The notes under the pieces are model-generated. The model was given only the letters and a program-made list of their open reading frames with translations. It did not search any database and was not told the origin of the DNA. Positions 1 through 8,541 of a stretch of 9,175 nucleotides of DNA are shown here, in pieces; position 1 is the first letter of the stretch; every line of letters starts with the position of its first letter. Location: positions 1 to 9,175 of the forward strand of contig JAFGOL010000195.1 in assembly GCA_016926495.1 (NCBI GenBank), in the 5' to 3' direction. The position numbers and the translations under genes were made by a program. Source of the DNA: Oligoflexia bacterium (GTDB lineage: Bacteria; Bdellovibrionota; JAFGOL01).

Positions 1-1558
1 CCTGGATTATGGCGGCCCTGCTTTGTTTTTTGCCCCTGCCTGATTGCGAGGTTTTGCCCCCGGCCTCCGGCTCATTGTTCCAGCCTGTTTTTTCAAGAAA
101 AAGGTCGTAAGTTCCGTCGAAAAATGTAACAGTATCATTGTCGAATATTATGAGCTTTTCCGCAAGCTCCCTCAGAAAGAATTCATTGTGGGTTACAATG
201 ATTGAAGTGCCGCCGAAAATTTTTAAAGCTTCAAGAAGACTGTTGCATGAATCCATGTCAAGATGGTTTGTGGGTTCGTCAAGGAGCAGAAGGTTGCACG
301 GGGTCGCCATGATTTTCCCGAGCAGCACGCGGCACTTTTCTCCCCCTGATAATACCGAAATTGTTTTAAGGGCGTTATCGTCTTCAAACATCATTGTTCC
401 GCATATATTCCTCGCGGTCTGCATGTCGATATTTTCGGAGCTAAGCATTATTTCCTCAATTACCGTGTTGTCAGGCTGCAAATTGACAACATTAGTCTGC
501 TCGTAATATGCTGTTTTTGTATTTGCTGAATACGCAAGCTGTTCCGCGCCGAAATCGCCCAGGGCTCCTGAAAGTATTTTAAGCAGGGTTGTTTTGCCCT
601 TGCCGTTTTTACCTATAACGCAGATTTTATCCCCGTAGCCTCCGCAAAAGCCGAGGTCCCTGATAAGCTCATGTCCCTTTTCGTAGCCGAAAGAAATATC
701 CCTTACGTTGATGGTGAATTTTCCGTTAAATTCAGCCTCGTTAAAATTGAAATTAAGATTTTTTATTTTGGATAATTTCCCCAGGGGCTTTATCTTTTCA
801 AGTGTCTTTATCCTTGACTGCACCATGTTTGCCTGCCTGGCCTTTGCCCTGAATTTATTTATGAATGTTTCCATTTGCCTGATTTTGCGTTCTTCGTTGA
901 TCCTTGTCTTTTCGTGTATCTCTTCTTCCTGTTCTATTGAATCGTAATACTTTGCGGTAGTCCCCTGGATTTTACGTATCCTCTGCCTGTGTATGCCGGC
1001 TATATGGGTGACAACACTGTCCATAAAAGCCCTGTCATGCGTAACCAGGATAATTTCACCCCTGAATTTTTTCAGAAAATCGCTTAGCCAGCGTATTGAC
1101 GTGATATCAAGGTAATTGTTGGGTTCGTCCAGCAAAAGCATGTCCAGTTTCTGTACCAGAAGTTTCGCGAGGTTGAGCCTCACCTGGAACCCCCCTGAAA
1201 GTTCCAGCGGGTTTTGCCTTAACATGTCTTCGGTGAATCCCAGACCCGTGAGTATTTTTTCAGCCTTCCACGCTGCGTCCCTTTCTGTTTCGTCAAGCGA
1301 CAGGCAGCATTCGTCCACCGCCGTGTTTTCGGTAAAGGACAGTGTCTGCCTTAAGAATCCTGTTTTATAATTTCTGGGTTTTACAATGGAGCCGTCCGAA
1401 TATTCCTCTTCACCGCAGATCATTTTAAGGAGCGTGGATTTTCCGTGCCCGTTTCTCCCCACAAGGCCCACCCGCTCACCCTTGTTTATTTTAAGGCTTG
1501 CGTTTTCAAACAGGGTTTGCCCGCCGAATGATTTGGATATGCCGGTAATAGTGATCAT
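1..1558 (-). CDS. ABC-F family ATPase (ribosome-associated translation factor), C-terminus cut by window edge
   Basis: The frame is open from the ATG at 1558 to the window edge (519 codons), read by translating the complement strand. It has two ABC nucleotide-binding domains in one chain and no membrane segment, the ABC-F plan. NBD1: Walker A GRNGHGKST (about 34-42), signature LSGGF (120-124), Walker B LLLDEP with D144/E145, H-loop His174. The charged linker at about 185-285 contains FRAKARQANMVQSRIK, typical of the ABC-F tRNA-interacting arm. NBD2: Walker A GKNGKGKTT (316-324), LSGGE (403-407), DEPTNHLD from D427, His457. The last ~30 residues visible are Gly/Lys/Ser-rich, like the start of an ABC-F C-terminal extension. 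By family it should act in the cytosol on the ribosomal E site, in translation rescue or antibiotic protection; the subgroup (Uup-, YheS- or resistance-like) cannot be fixed. No clear Shine-Dalgarno precedes the ATG. NBD1 has DEPNNYLD in place of the family's DEPTNHLD. It is divergent from the sigma-54 activator gene. Confidence 0.93.
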   Translation of the reverse strand, partial: MITITGISKSFGGQTLFENASLKINKGERVGLVGRNGHGKSTLLKMICGEEEYSDGSIVKPRNYKTGFLRQTLSFTENTAVDECCLSLDETERDAAWKAEKILTGLGFTEDMLRQNPLELSGGFQVRLNLAKLLVQKLDMLLLDEPNNYLDITSIRWLSDFLKKFRGEIILVTHDRAFMDSVVTHIAGIHRQRIRKIQGTTAKYYDSIEQEEEIHEKTRINEERKIRQMETFINKFRAKARQANMVQSRIKTLEKIKPLGKLSKIKNLNFNFNEAEFNGKFTINVRDISFGYEKGHELIRDLGFCGGYGDKICVIGKNGKGKTTLLKILSGALGDFGAEQLAYSANTKTAYYEQTNVVNLQPDNTVIEEIMLSSENIDMQTARNICGTMMFEDDNALKTISVLSGGEKCRVLLGKIMATPCNLLLLDEPTNHLDMDSCNSLLEALKIFGGTSIIVTHNEFFLRELAEKLIIFDNDTVTFFDGTYDLFLEKTGWNNEPEAGGKTSQSGRGKKQSRAAIIQ

Positions 1559-1584
1559 GAAATTTTTATAGCATAAAAAACAAC

Positions 1585-1614
1585 TTTATATAACAAATCC
1601 CGCATATTAATCAA
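1585..1614 (-). promoter_or_regulatory. Candidate sigma-70-type promoter for the ABC-F gene
   Basis: On the minus strand TTGATT (1614-1609) is followed by TATATA (1592-1587, 16-bp spacer) or TATAAA (1590-1585, 18-bp spacer). It lies about 30-55 bp upstream of the ABC-F ATG at 1558. The region is AT-rich, so a chance match is possible. Confidence 0.45.
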
Positions 1615-1642
1615 CCCCGGAATTTCCTGTTTTTCATAACCG

Positions 1643-1679
1643 GAACACAGGTGTTTCATAATTGAACAGGCTTGTAAAC
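1643..1679 (+). promoter_or_regulatory. Tandem dyads, candidate upstream activator (enhancer) sites
   Basis: Two related dyads are visible: GAACACAGGTGTTTC (1643-1657) and GAACAGGCTTGTAAAC (1664-1679). Both read GAACA-N4-TGT, and their starts are 21 bp apart, about two helical turns. They are centred near 1650 and 1671, roughly -88 and -67 from the start predicted for the sigma-54 promoter. That is near the usual range for binding sites of a Fis-HTH enhancer-binding protein. A further half-site, AAACACC, lies at 1682-1688 and is the inverse of GGTGTTT at 1650-1656. The likely binder is the activator encoded just downstream; this is inference. Confidence 0.5.
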
Positions 1680-1711
1680 CAAAACACCACAAAAACAAAC
1701 AGATAGAGAAC

Positions 1712-1727
1712 TGGTACAGTGATTGCA
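1712..1727 (+). promoter_or_regulatory. Sigma-54 (-24/-12) promoter of the activator gene
   Basis: TGGTACAGTGATTGCA matches the consensus TGGCACR-N4-TTGCW at every fixed position except C to T at the fourth base. The invariant GG (1713-1714) and GC (1725-1726) are exactly 12 bp apart. With C1726 as -12, transcription would start near 1738, leaving about 19 nt before the Shine-Dalgarno at 1757. An in-frame GTG at 1719 lies inside this promoter, which argues against the longer upstream start of the following gene. Confidence 0.75.
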
Positions 1728-1756
1728 ATATTATTTTGTCTGTATGTAATAATTAC

Positions 1757-1762
1757 GGGAGG
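1757..1762 (+). promoter_or_regulatory. Ribosome binding site that fixes the activator start
   Basis: GGGAGG is followed by 7 nt and then the ATG at 1770. It selects this ATG over the in-frame GTG at 1719, which has no such site and overlaps the sigma-54 promoter. Confidence 0.8.
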
Positions 1763-1769
1763 TTTATTT

Positions 1770-2735
1770 ATGCTTAATGTGAAGGTTTTAAAGAATGAGG
1801 CTGACAGGCTAAGGCTCAATGTTGAGGGTATTAACGTTGAATTTAACGGCATAATTGCCAAAAACGAAAAAATGATTGAGGCGCTCGGATGGGCTGTTGT
1901 ATACGGGACAAGGGCTGACATACTTTGTCTTACCGGGGAAAGCGGTACCGGCAAGGAGGTTTTTTTCAGGGCGATTTGCAGGGCGTGCAACGCAGCAAAG
2001 ACCCTTAATGTTAATTGCAGTTCGCTTACCGAGAATCTTCTTGAAAGCGAACTTTTCGGACACAAGAAGGGATCGTTTACCGATGCTTACACGGACAGAA
2101 ACGGCGCGTTCATGGAGGCATCCGGAGGAATACTCTTTCTTGACGAGATAGGCGACATGAGCCTTGCGGGCCAGGCAAAGCTTTTAAGGGCGGTTGAGTA
2201 CAGAGAGATAAAACCAGTCGGACATGATTCGGTTTATTATCATAATGCAAAAGTAATACTCGCCACGAATAAAAATATAAAGGAAGAGGTACTGTCAGGC
2301 AGGTTCAGGAGAGATCTGTATTACAGGATAGAGAGCTTTTCAGTGAAGATACCGCCTCTAAGGGAGAGGCCCGAGGATATAGAAAGCCTTGCCAGATATT
2401 TTGCCGGAAACAATTACAAATTTTCTGAAAGGGCGATACAGATGATGAATGAGTATAAGTGGCCCGGAAACGTTAGGGAGCTTAAAAACGCGGTGGAGCG
2501 CGCAAAAGTAAAGAGCCTGTACGGCGAAAGGCCCCTTACATGGGAAATGATGGGCATTGAAACGCATAAAAGTTTTACCATGGAAAAAAACTGCACATTA
2601 AAAAACATGGAAAAGCAGGCCGTGTCAGAAGCTTTTAATAAATGCGAGCACAATATTTCCCGGACAAGCAGAATGCTGGGAATACCGAGGTCTACTCTTT
2701 ACAGTAAATTGAAAAAATTTGAATTGATATCATAA
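1770..2735 (+). CDS. Sigma-54-dependent activator: AAA+ domain plus Fis-type HTH, no sensory domain
   Basis: This 321-residue bacterial enhancer-binding protein should bind DNA upstream of sigma-54 promoters and use ATP hydrolysis to open the RNA polymerase complex. Visible in order: a short N-terminus (1-26) with no receiver, PAS or GAF domain; Walker A GESGTGKE (56-63); sigma-54-contacting loop GSFTDA (101-106; canonical GAFTGA); Walker B GGILFLDEIGD (119-129); sensor I region ILATNKN (163-169); Arg-finger region FRRDLYYRI (179-187); sensor II WPGNVREL (231-238); C-terminal Fis-like HTH (about 284-319, NISRTSRMLGIPRSTLYSKL). Like PspF, the lack of an N-terminal domain suggests control by a partner protein, by its own amount, or constitutive activity. 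Its upstream region has a sigma-54 promoter and paired dyads, so autoregulation is likely. It ends 45 bp before the ATP synthase operon on the same strand. Its targets are not shown by the sequence beyond its own promoter. Confidence 0.93.
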   Translation: MLNVKVLKNEADRLRLNVEGINVEFNGIIAKNEKMIEALGWAVVYGTRADILCLTGESGTGKEVFFRAICRACNAAKTLNVNCSSLTENLLESELFGHKKGSFTDAYTDRNGAFMEASGGILFLDEIGDMSLAGQAKLLRAVEYREIKPVGHDSVYYHNAKVILATNKNIKEEVLSGRFRRDLYYRIESFSVKIPPLRERPEDIESLARYFAGNNYKFSERAIQMMNEYKWPGNVRELKNAVERAKVKSLYGERPLTWEMMGIETHKSFTMEKNCTLKNMEKQAVSEAFNKCEHNISRTSRMLGIPRSTLYSKLKKFELIS

Positions 2736-2751
2736 TTCAATTAGACATCTT

Positions 2752-2757
2752 TATAAT
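2752..2757 (+). promoter_or_regulatory. Candidate -10 element upstream of the ATP synthase operon
   Basis: A perfect TATAAT lies 23 bp before the atpX ATG, in the 45-bp gap after the activator gene. No good -35 hexamer sits 16-18 bp upstream; TTGATA at 2724-2729 is 22 bp away. It could be a weak or activator-dependent promoter, or chance in AT-rich sequence. Confidence 0.35.
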
Positions 2758-2780
2758 CACCTCATATACTTTGGAACTAT

Positions 2781-3227
2781 ATGGAACTCCTGAGGAATAT
2801 CCTTAACCAGCTGGGGGTGAATTCCAGTTTTTTTTACCAGTTCGCGCTGGTCGTTATTGTTTATATGATACTTTCCAGGGCCATATTCAAGCCGCTTCTT
2901 GCCATACTTGTTACCAGAAGGGAAAAGACCGCGGGTAAAAAGCTTAAGGCTGATGAACTGGCCGCGCAAACGGAAAAGATACAGGCGGATTACAACAGAA
3001 TGTGGATGGAATTAGAGGACAAGGCTTTTGCCAAAAGGGACGAGATCCACGCCGAAGCGGCAAAGGAGGTAAAGTCAATACTCAGGCAGGCTTATGACGA
3101 GGCTGACTCCTATATATCAGGCCAGAAATCGATAATAGAAAAAAACATGCACGGCGCAGAAACAGAGCTTGATAAATACATACCCGGGCTTGCGGAAAAT
3201 GTCCGCGATGCTCTTATAGAGAGGTAG
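2781..3227 (+). CDS. atpX: F-type ATP synthase subunit b' (first b-type stator subunit)
   Basis: The 148-residue protein has one N-terminal membrane segment (about 17-36, starting SSFFYQFALVV) followed by the basic turn FKPLLAILVTRREKT. The rest is a long charged, Ala/Glu/Lys-rich helix, expected to form half of the peripheral stalk. With the next gene's product it would make a b/b' heterodimer that holds alpha3beta3 still against the c ring. The b' assignment rests on being first of two adjacent b-like genes before delta, as in Deltaproteobacteria-type operons. The start is the only ATG after an in-frame stop at 2754; the Shine-Dalgarno is weak (GGA at 2773-2775), which may limit the first cistron. 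The naming of the two b subunits (b versus b') could be swapped. Confidence 0.85.
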   Translation: MELLRNILNQLGVNSSFFYQFALVVIVYMILSRAIFKPLLAILVTRREKTAGKKLKADELAAQTEKIQADYNRMWMELEDKAFAKRDEIHAEAAKEVKSILRQAYDEADSYISGQKSIIEKNMHGAETELDKYIPGLAENVRDALIER

Positions 3228-3233
3228 CGGTAT

Positions 3234-3740
3234 ATGCACGGCACCGAACACTCCATTCCGGTTATGCCACTTATATACGCTTTCATAAATTTCGGAATAT
3301 TCGTGTCGCTGCTTGTTTATTTTCTTAAAAAGCCCGTAACCTCGTTCCTGGTTGAAAGAAAAAAGCGTACCCTGGCGTTTATTGACGAATCCTCCGCGGC
3401 TTTTGAAACCTCAGAGAAAAATTTTAAACAGGTAACATTCCGAATGGATAATATCAAGGCAGACGCGGATGCGTTTTTAAACAGGATAATAGAAGACTCC
3501 AATGATGCCGGCAAAAAACTTATCAGCGAAGCGAAAAAGGCAGCCGGATCAATTCAGGATGACGCAAGGATGCTTGTAGAGGCTGAATACAGGCAGGCAT
3601 ATAAAAAGCTGAAATTTTCCGTAATAGACAGGATAATGCTGAAGGCAGGGAAGGAAATTACGGACACGCTAGAGGACGGGCAGAAGAACAGGTACCTGGA
3701 CGAATATTACGATATAAGCAGGGAGCAGGGTAACCGGTAA
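3234..3740 (+). CDS. atpF: F-type ATP synthase subunit b
   Basis: The 168-residue second b-type subunit has a short N-terminus, a membrane segment at about 11-31 (MPLIYAFINFGIFVSLLVYF), the motif KKPVTSFLVERKK, then a long amphipathic helix rich in Lys, Asp, Glu and Ala. By family it dimerises with the preceding b' and its C-terminal end binds delta. GAGG at 3221-3224 is 9 nt before the ATG, inside the end of atpX, so translation is probably coupled. Its stop shares one base with the delta ATG (TAATG). The two b proteins are clearly diverged from each other, so this is an old duplication and not a recent copy. Confidence 0.9.
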   Translation: MHGTEHSIPVMPLIYAFINFGIFVSLLVYFLKKPVTSFLVERKKRTLAFIDESSAAFETSEKNFKQVTFRMDNIKADADAFLNRIIEDSNDAGKKLISEAKKAAGSIQDDARMLVEAEYRQAYKKLKFSVIDRIMLKAGKEITDTLEDGQKNRYLDEYYDISREQGNR

Positions 3741-4303
3741 TGAAAAGGACAGGGATGTCTGAATCTAAAATAGCGGCAAAATACGCGGGCGCGTTGTTTG
3801 ACGCCGCCGTGGAAAAGGGCGATAAGCATCTTGAACCGGTGCTGAACGAATTCCAAAAGCTTTGCGACATCCTGTCCCGTGATAACGGGGATTCCTTCCG
3901 CAGGCTGAATTCTCCTCTTATCAGCCTTGAAAGCAAGCTGGATGTTCTGGAAAAAGTCCTTAAAGGTAAAATACAGGAGCTTGTTTACGATACACTTGTG
4001 CTCTTGCTTAAAAGAGGACGCTTTCAGCATTTTTTTGAAATCGTGGAAATATTTTCGCGTCTTGTTGACAGCCATAACGGTGTTATAAGGGGTGATGTTC
4101 ATATCGCAGCCGTGCCGGACAAACAGAGGGCGGACAAGATTACCGAAACCCTGTCATCGTTAACCGGCAAAAAGGTTATAGCAAACATGGTTGAAGACCC
4201 GTCGCTGGTTGCGGGCTTTGTTACTTATCTTGGCACTTATTATATTGATTATTCGCTGTCCAGCCATCTTAAAAAAATAGAAAATGAACTAAAGAGGAGT
4301 TAA
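3740..4303 (+). CDS. atpH: F-type ATP synthase subunit delta (OSCP)
   Basis: The 187-residue protein matches the usual delta length. The N-terminal helical domain begins SESKIAAKYAGALFDAA, the hallmark alpha-binding start. The C-terminal part carries EDPSLVAGFVTYLGTYYIDYSLSSHL (about 153-178), the family's conserved DPSLxxG...D.S motif. It caps the alpha3beta3 head and joins it to the b/b' stalk. The ATG at 3740 overlaps the atpF stop. An alternative ATG at 3755 has AAGGA at 3745-3749, 5 nt upstream, and would start the protein at MSESKIAAKY, closer to the family's usual N-terminus; either start is possible. Confidence 0.93.
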   Translation: MKRTGMSESKIAAKYAGALFDAAVEKGDKHLEPVLNEFQKLCDILSRDNGDSFRRLNSPLISLESKLDVLEKVLKGKIQELVYDTLVLLLKRGRFQHFFEIVEIFSRLVDSHNGVIRGDVHIAAVPDKQRADKITETLSSLTGKKVIANMVEDPSLVAGFVTYLGTYYIDYSLSSHLKKIENELKRS

Positions 4304-4306
4304 AAA

Positions 4307-5830
4307 ATGGAGCAATTAAGGGCTGACGAAATAAGTCGTTTGATAAAGGAGGAGATCGGGCGTTTCAGCAAAAGCCTTGATGTCGCCGAGGCAGGCATTG
4401 TTCTGAATGTCGGCGATGGGGTTGCCAGAGTCTACGGTCTTGAAAATGCCATGACCGGAGAACTTGTCCAGTTCAGCGAACATATTTTCGGAATGATCCT
4501 TAACCTTGAGGAAAACAGCGTCGGCGTTGTTATCTTCGGTGAAAACAACACTGTAAAGGAAGGCGATATCGCGAAAAGAACGGGCAGGATCATAGAAGTC
4601 CCGGTCGGCAAGGAACTGCTGGGCAGGGTAGTGGATCCGCTGGGTTTTCCGCTGGACGGCAAGGGCGCTGTTAACGCGACCGAGCGCAGAAGAATAGAAC
4701 TTAAGGCGCCGGGCATTATTGAAAGACAGCCCGTAAGGGAACCTTTGCAAACCGGCATAAAGGCCATTGACTCCATGATCCCGATTGGCAGGGGCCAGAG
4801 GGAACTTATAATAGGCGACAGGAAAACAGGAAAAACCGCTGTTGCCGTTGATACCATAATCAACCAGAAGGGGCAGAACGTGCACTGTATTTATGTCGCC
4901 ATAGGGCAGAAACAGTCAACGGTTGCCTCTGTGATAGAAAAACTAAAATCGCACGGGGCCATGGAATACACAACCATCGTGAGCGCTACGGCGTCTCAGC
5001 CCGCGCCGCTTCAGTACCTTGCCCCGTATTCCGGATGCACCATGGGCGAATATTACAGGGATAACGGGATGCATTCGCTTTTAATCTACGACGATCTTAC
5101 AAAACAGGCGCAGGCGTACAGGCAGCTCTCGCTGCTTTTGAGGAGACCCCCCGGCAGGGAAGCCTATCCGGGCGACATATTCTACTGCCATTCAAGGCTG
5201 CTCGAAAGGGCTGCCAAGATGAGCGACGAAAAAGGCGGGGGAAGCCTTACGGCGCTTCCTGTTATAGAAACCCAGGCTGGCGACGTTTCAGCCTACATAC
5301 CCACGAACGTTATTTCAATCACCGACGGTCAGATATACCTTGAATCCGATCTTTTTAACTCGGGCCAGAAGCCCGCTGTTAATCCGGGTATATCGGTATC
5401 AAGGGTTGGAGGCAACGCGCAGATAAAGGCAATGAAGCAGGTGGCCGGCATGCTCAGGCTTACGCTTGCCCAGTTCAGGGAACTTGCTGCCTTTGCGCAG
5501 TTCGGCTCCGACCTTGACAAGGCGACACAGCGTCAATTGGAAAGAGGCAGAAGGCTTATGTCAATACTCAGGCAGGACCAGTACAGCCCTGTACCTGTTG
5601 AAAAACAGATACTTATTATTTTTGCCACTACCGAGGGGTGTCTGGATAACTGTAACATAAGCGATGTACAGGATTATGAAAAACAACTTGTAAATTATGT
5701 GGAAAGCAAGCACCCCGGCGTTTTATCCGAAATCAGGGATAAAAAGGTAATGGAAGATGCCCTAAAGGAAAAGCTTAACGGTATCGTGGCCGAGTTCGCG
5801 AAAGGTTATAAACCAGCGGGGAGGAAGTAA
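4307..5830 (+). CDS. atpA: F-type ATP synthase subunit alpha
   Basis: The full-length 507-residue alpha subunit provides the non-catalytic nucleotide sites of F1 and the arginine that reaches the beta catalytic site. Visible: N-terminal beta-barrel ([19 protein letters not shown], about 31-49), P-loop GDRKTGKT (170-177), [13 protein letters not shown] (261-273), [25 protein letters not shown] (280-304), and [13 protein letters not shown] with the Arg finger R366. The C-terminal helical domain follows. The usual family P-loop is GDRQTGKT; here the Gln is Lys173. GAGGAG at 4294-4299, inside the end of atpH, sits 7 nt before the ATG, which supports the start. It is co-transcribed with delta before it and gamma after it. 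Confidence 0.98.
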   Translation: MEQLRADEISRLIKEEIGRFSKSLDVAEAGIVLNVGDGVARVYGLENAMTGELVQFSEHIFGMILNLEENSVGVVIFGENNTVKEGDIAKRTGRIIEVPVGKELLGRVVDPLGFPLDGKGAVNATERRRIELKAPGIIERQPVREPLQTGIKAIDSMIPIGRGQRELIIGDRKTGKTAVAVDTIINQKGQNVHCIYVAIGQKQSTVASVIEKLKSHGAMEYTTIVSATASQPAPLQYLAPYSGCTMGEYYRDNGMHSLLIYDDLTKQAQAYRQLSLLLRRPPGREAYPGDIFYCHSRLLERAAKMSDEKGGGSLTALPVIETQAGDVSAYIPTNVISITDGQIYLESDLFNSGQKPAVNPGISVSRVGGNAQIKAMKQVAGMLRLTLAQFRELAAFAQFGSDLDKATQRQLERGRRLMSILRQDQYSPVPVEKQILIIFATTEGCLDNCNISDVQDYEKQLVNYVESKHPGVLSEIRDKKVMEDALKEKLNGIVAEFAKGYKPAGRK

Positions 5831-5837
5831 GCGTTAA

Positions 5838-6704
5838 ATGCCGACATTAAGGGACCTTAAAAAGCGTATTGTAACCGTAAACAATACGCAGAAAATAACA
5901 AAGGCCATGAAGATGGTTTCAGCCTCAAAGCTGAGGCGCAGCCAGGATTCCCTTTTGTCATTAAGGCCATACGCTTACAAGATCATCGGTATTATGAACT
6001 CTCTTAAAGAGAGGGTGGACACGCTTGATCATCCGCTCCTTGTAAAAAGGGACATCAAAAAAATAAGGGTCCTTGTTGTATCGTCGGACAGGGGGCTTTG
6101 CGGCTCGTTTAATTCAAATATAATCAAAAAGGCGGTCAGCTATATCGACGAAGCAGGGTTAACTCCGGAAAATTCAATTTTGGATTTTTCAGGCACAAAG
6201 GCCCATGATTTTTTCAAAAAACGTTATAAAAATATTGGTGAACTATACCGCTTTCCCGCCCTGCCCACGTATGTCGAGGCCGCAAGGATGGCGGACAGCC
6301 TCATTGATAATTATATAAAGGGCGAATTCGATTCCTTTGTTGTAATATATAATGAATTTAAATCCGCAATGACGCAAAAGATCACGGTGGAAAGACTGTT
6401 TCCCGTAATTCCTCCGGAATATCAGGAGTTCGGCAGTATAGATCAATATTTATACGAGCCTGAAAGGGACAAAATACTGGAAGATCTTTTGCCCAAATTC
6501 GTAAGGATTGAGATTCTCAGGATATTGCTGGAAAGCCTTACCAGCGAGCACGCGGCAAGAATGACTGCCATGGAAAACGCTACAAGGAACTCCGAGGAAA
6601 TGAACAAAAAGCTTACCCTCATGTTCAACAGGCAGAGGCAGGCCGTAATTACAAAAGAACTTATGGAAATAGTGGGCGGAAAGGAAGCGCTTGAAACAGG
6701 ATAA
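5838..6704 (+). CDS. atpG: F-type ATP synthase subunit gamma (central rotor shaft)
   Basis: The 288-residue protein is of normal length. The N-terminal helix is canonical (TLRDLKKRIVTVNNTQKITKAMKMVSASKLRR, 3-34). The conserved SSDRGLCGSFNSN is at 82-94. The C-terminal helix carries MENATRNSEEM and NRQRQAVITKELMEIVGG. The two end helices form the coiled-coil shaft that turns inside alpha3beta3 and couples proton flow through the c ring to catalysis. An AGGAAG at 5822-5827, overlapping the end of atpA, sits 10 nt before the ATG. The gene lies 7 bp after alpha and 18 bp before beta. Confidence 0.97.
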   Translation: MPTLRDLKKRIVTVNNTQKITKAMKMVSASKLRRSQDSLLSLRPYAYKIIGIMNSLKERVDTLDHPLLVKRDIKKIRVLVVSSDRGLCGSFNSNIIKKAVSYIDEAGLTPENSILDFSGTKAHDFFKKRYKNIGELYRFPALPTYVEAARMADSLIDNYIKGEFDSFVVIYNEFKSAMTQKITVERLFPVIPPEYQEFGSIDQYLYEPERDKILEDLLPKFVRIEILRILLESLTSEHAARMTAMENATRNSEEMNKKLTLMFNRQRQAVITKELMEIVGGKEALETG

Positions 6705-8153
<1,449 letters not shown>

Positions 8154-8154
8154 C

Positions 8155-8541
8155 TTGCTTAACATTGATCTTGTCAGCCCCGAAGGCCAGCTTATAGAGG
8201 CCAGACAGGCACAGTACCTGCGTATTCCTTCGGCAAGGGGTGAACTCACGGTTTTGCCCGGCCACAGGCAGGGGCTTTTCTTGCTGGGCAAGGGTGTCAT
8301 GGAGTTTGGCGACTCTAAAAAGTACGTAATCTATAAGGGCCTTCTTGAAATAGCTCCTGAAGATAAGATCAATGTTGTGGCGGAACGCGTAAAAGACATC
8401 GCTGCCATAGACAAAAAGGAACTCGATGCCCGCCTGAAATCCATAGAGCAAAGGTTGCTTACTGAAACATTGTCTGATCAGGATTACAGGGCTGTAATTG
8501 ATGAATATACCGATTCCATAGCCGAGCTTTCAGCAATATGA
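8155..8541 (+). CDS. atpC: F-type ATP synthase subunit epsilon
   Basis: The 128-residue protein has the N-terminal beta-sandwich (LNIDLVSPEGQL, RIPSARGELTVLPGH at about 23-37) and a two-helix C-terminal domain (about 85-128, DKKELDARLKSIEQRL to the end). By family it binds gamma and the c ring, and the C-terminal helices can inhibit ATP hydrolysis. The start is TTG at 8155, supported by GAGGAGG at 8142-8148, 6 nt upstream and inside the end of atpD; no ATG fits the family N-terminus. A start this close to the beta stop implies translational coupling. Its stop codon TGA (8539-8541) is the first part of the left arm of a large palindrome. Confidence 0.94.
   Translation: MLNIDLVSPEGQLIEARQAQYLRIPSARGELTVLPGHRQGLFLLGKGVMEFGDSKKYVIYKGLLEIAPEDKINVVAERVKDIAAIDKKELDARLKSIEQRLLTETLSDQDYRAVIDEYTDSIAELSAI

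Noticed and set aside
1634..2065. 143-codon minus-strand open frame over the activator promoter and gene
   Set aside because: Antisense to the Walker A region of the activator and across its promoter; low-complexity Ser/Leu composition typical of a shadow.
4226..4250. TGGCAC inside atpH as a sigma-54 promoter
   Set aside because: There is no GC 12 bp after the GG, so the -12 element is missing.
4316..4885. 189-codon open frame on the minus strand inside atpA
   Set aside because: It lies wholly antisense to strongly conserved alpha coding sequence, resembles no family, and has no convincing start signals; it is a shadow frame.
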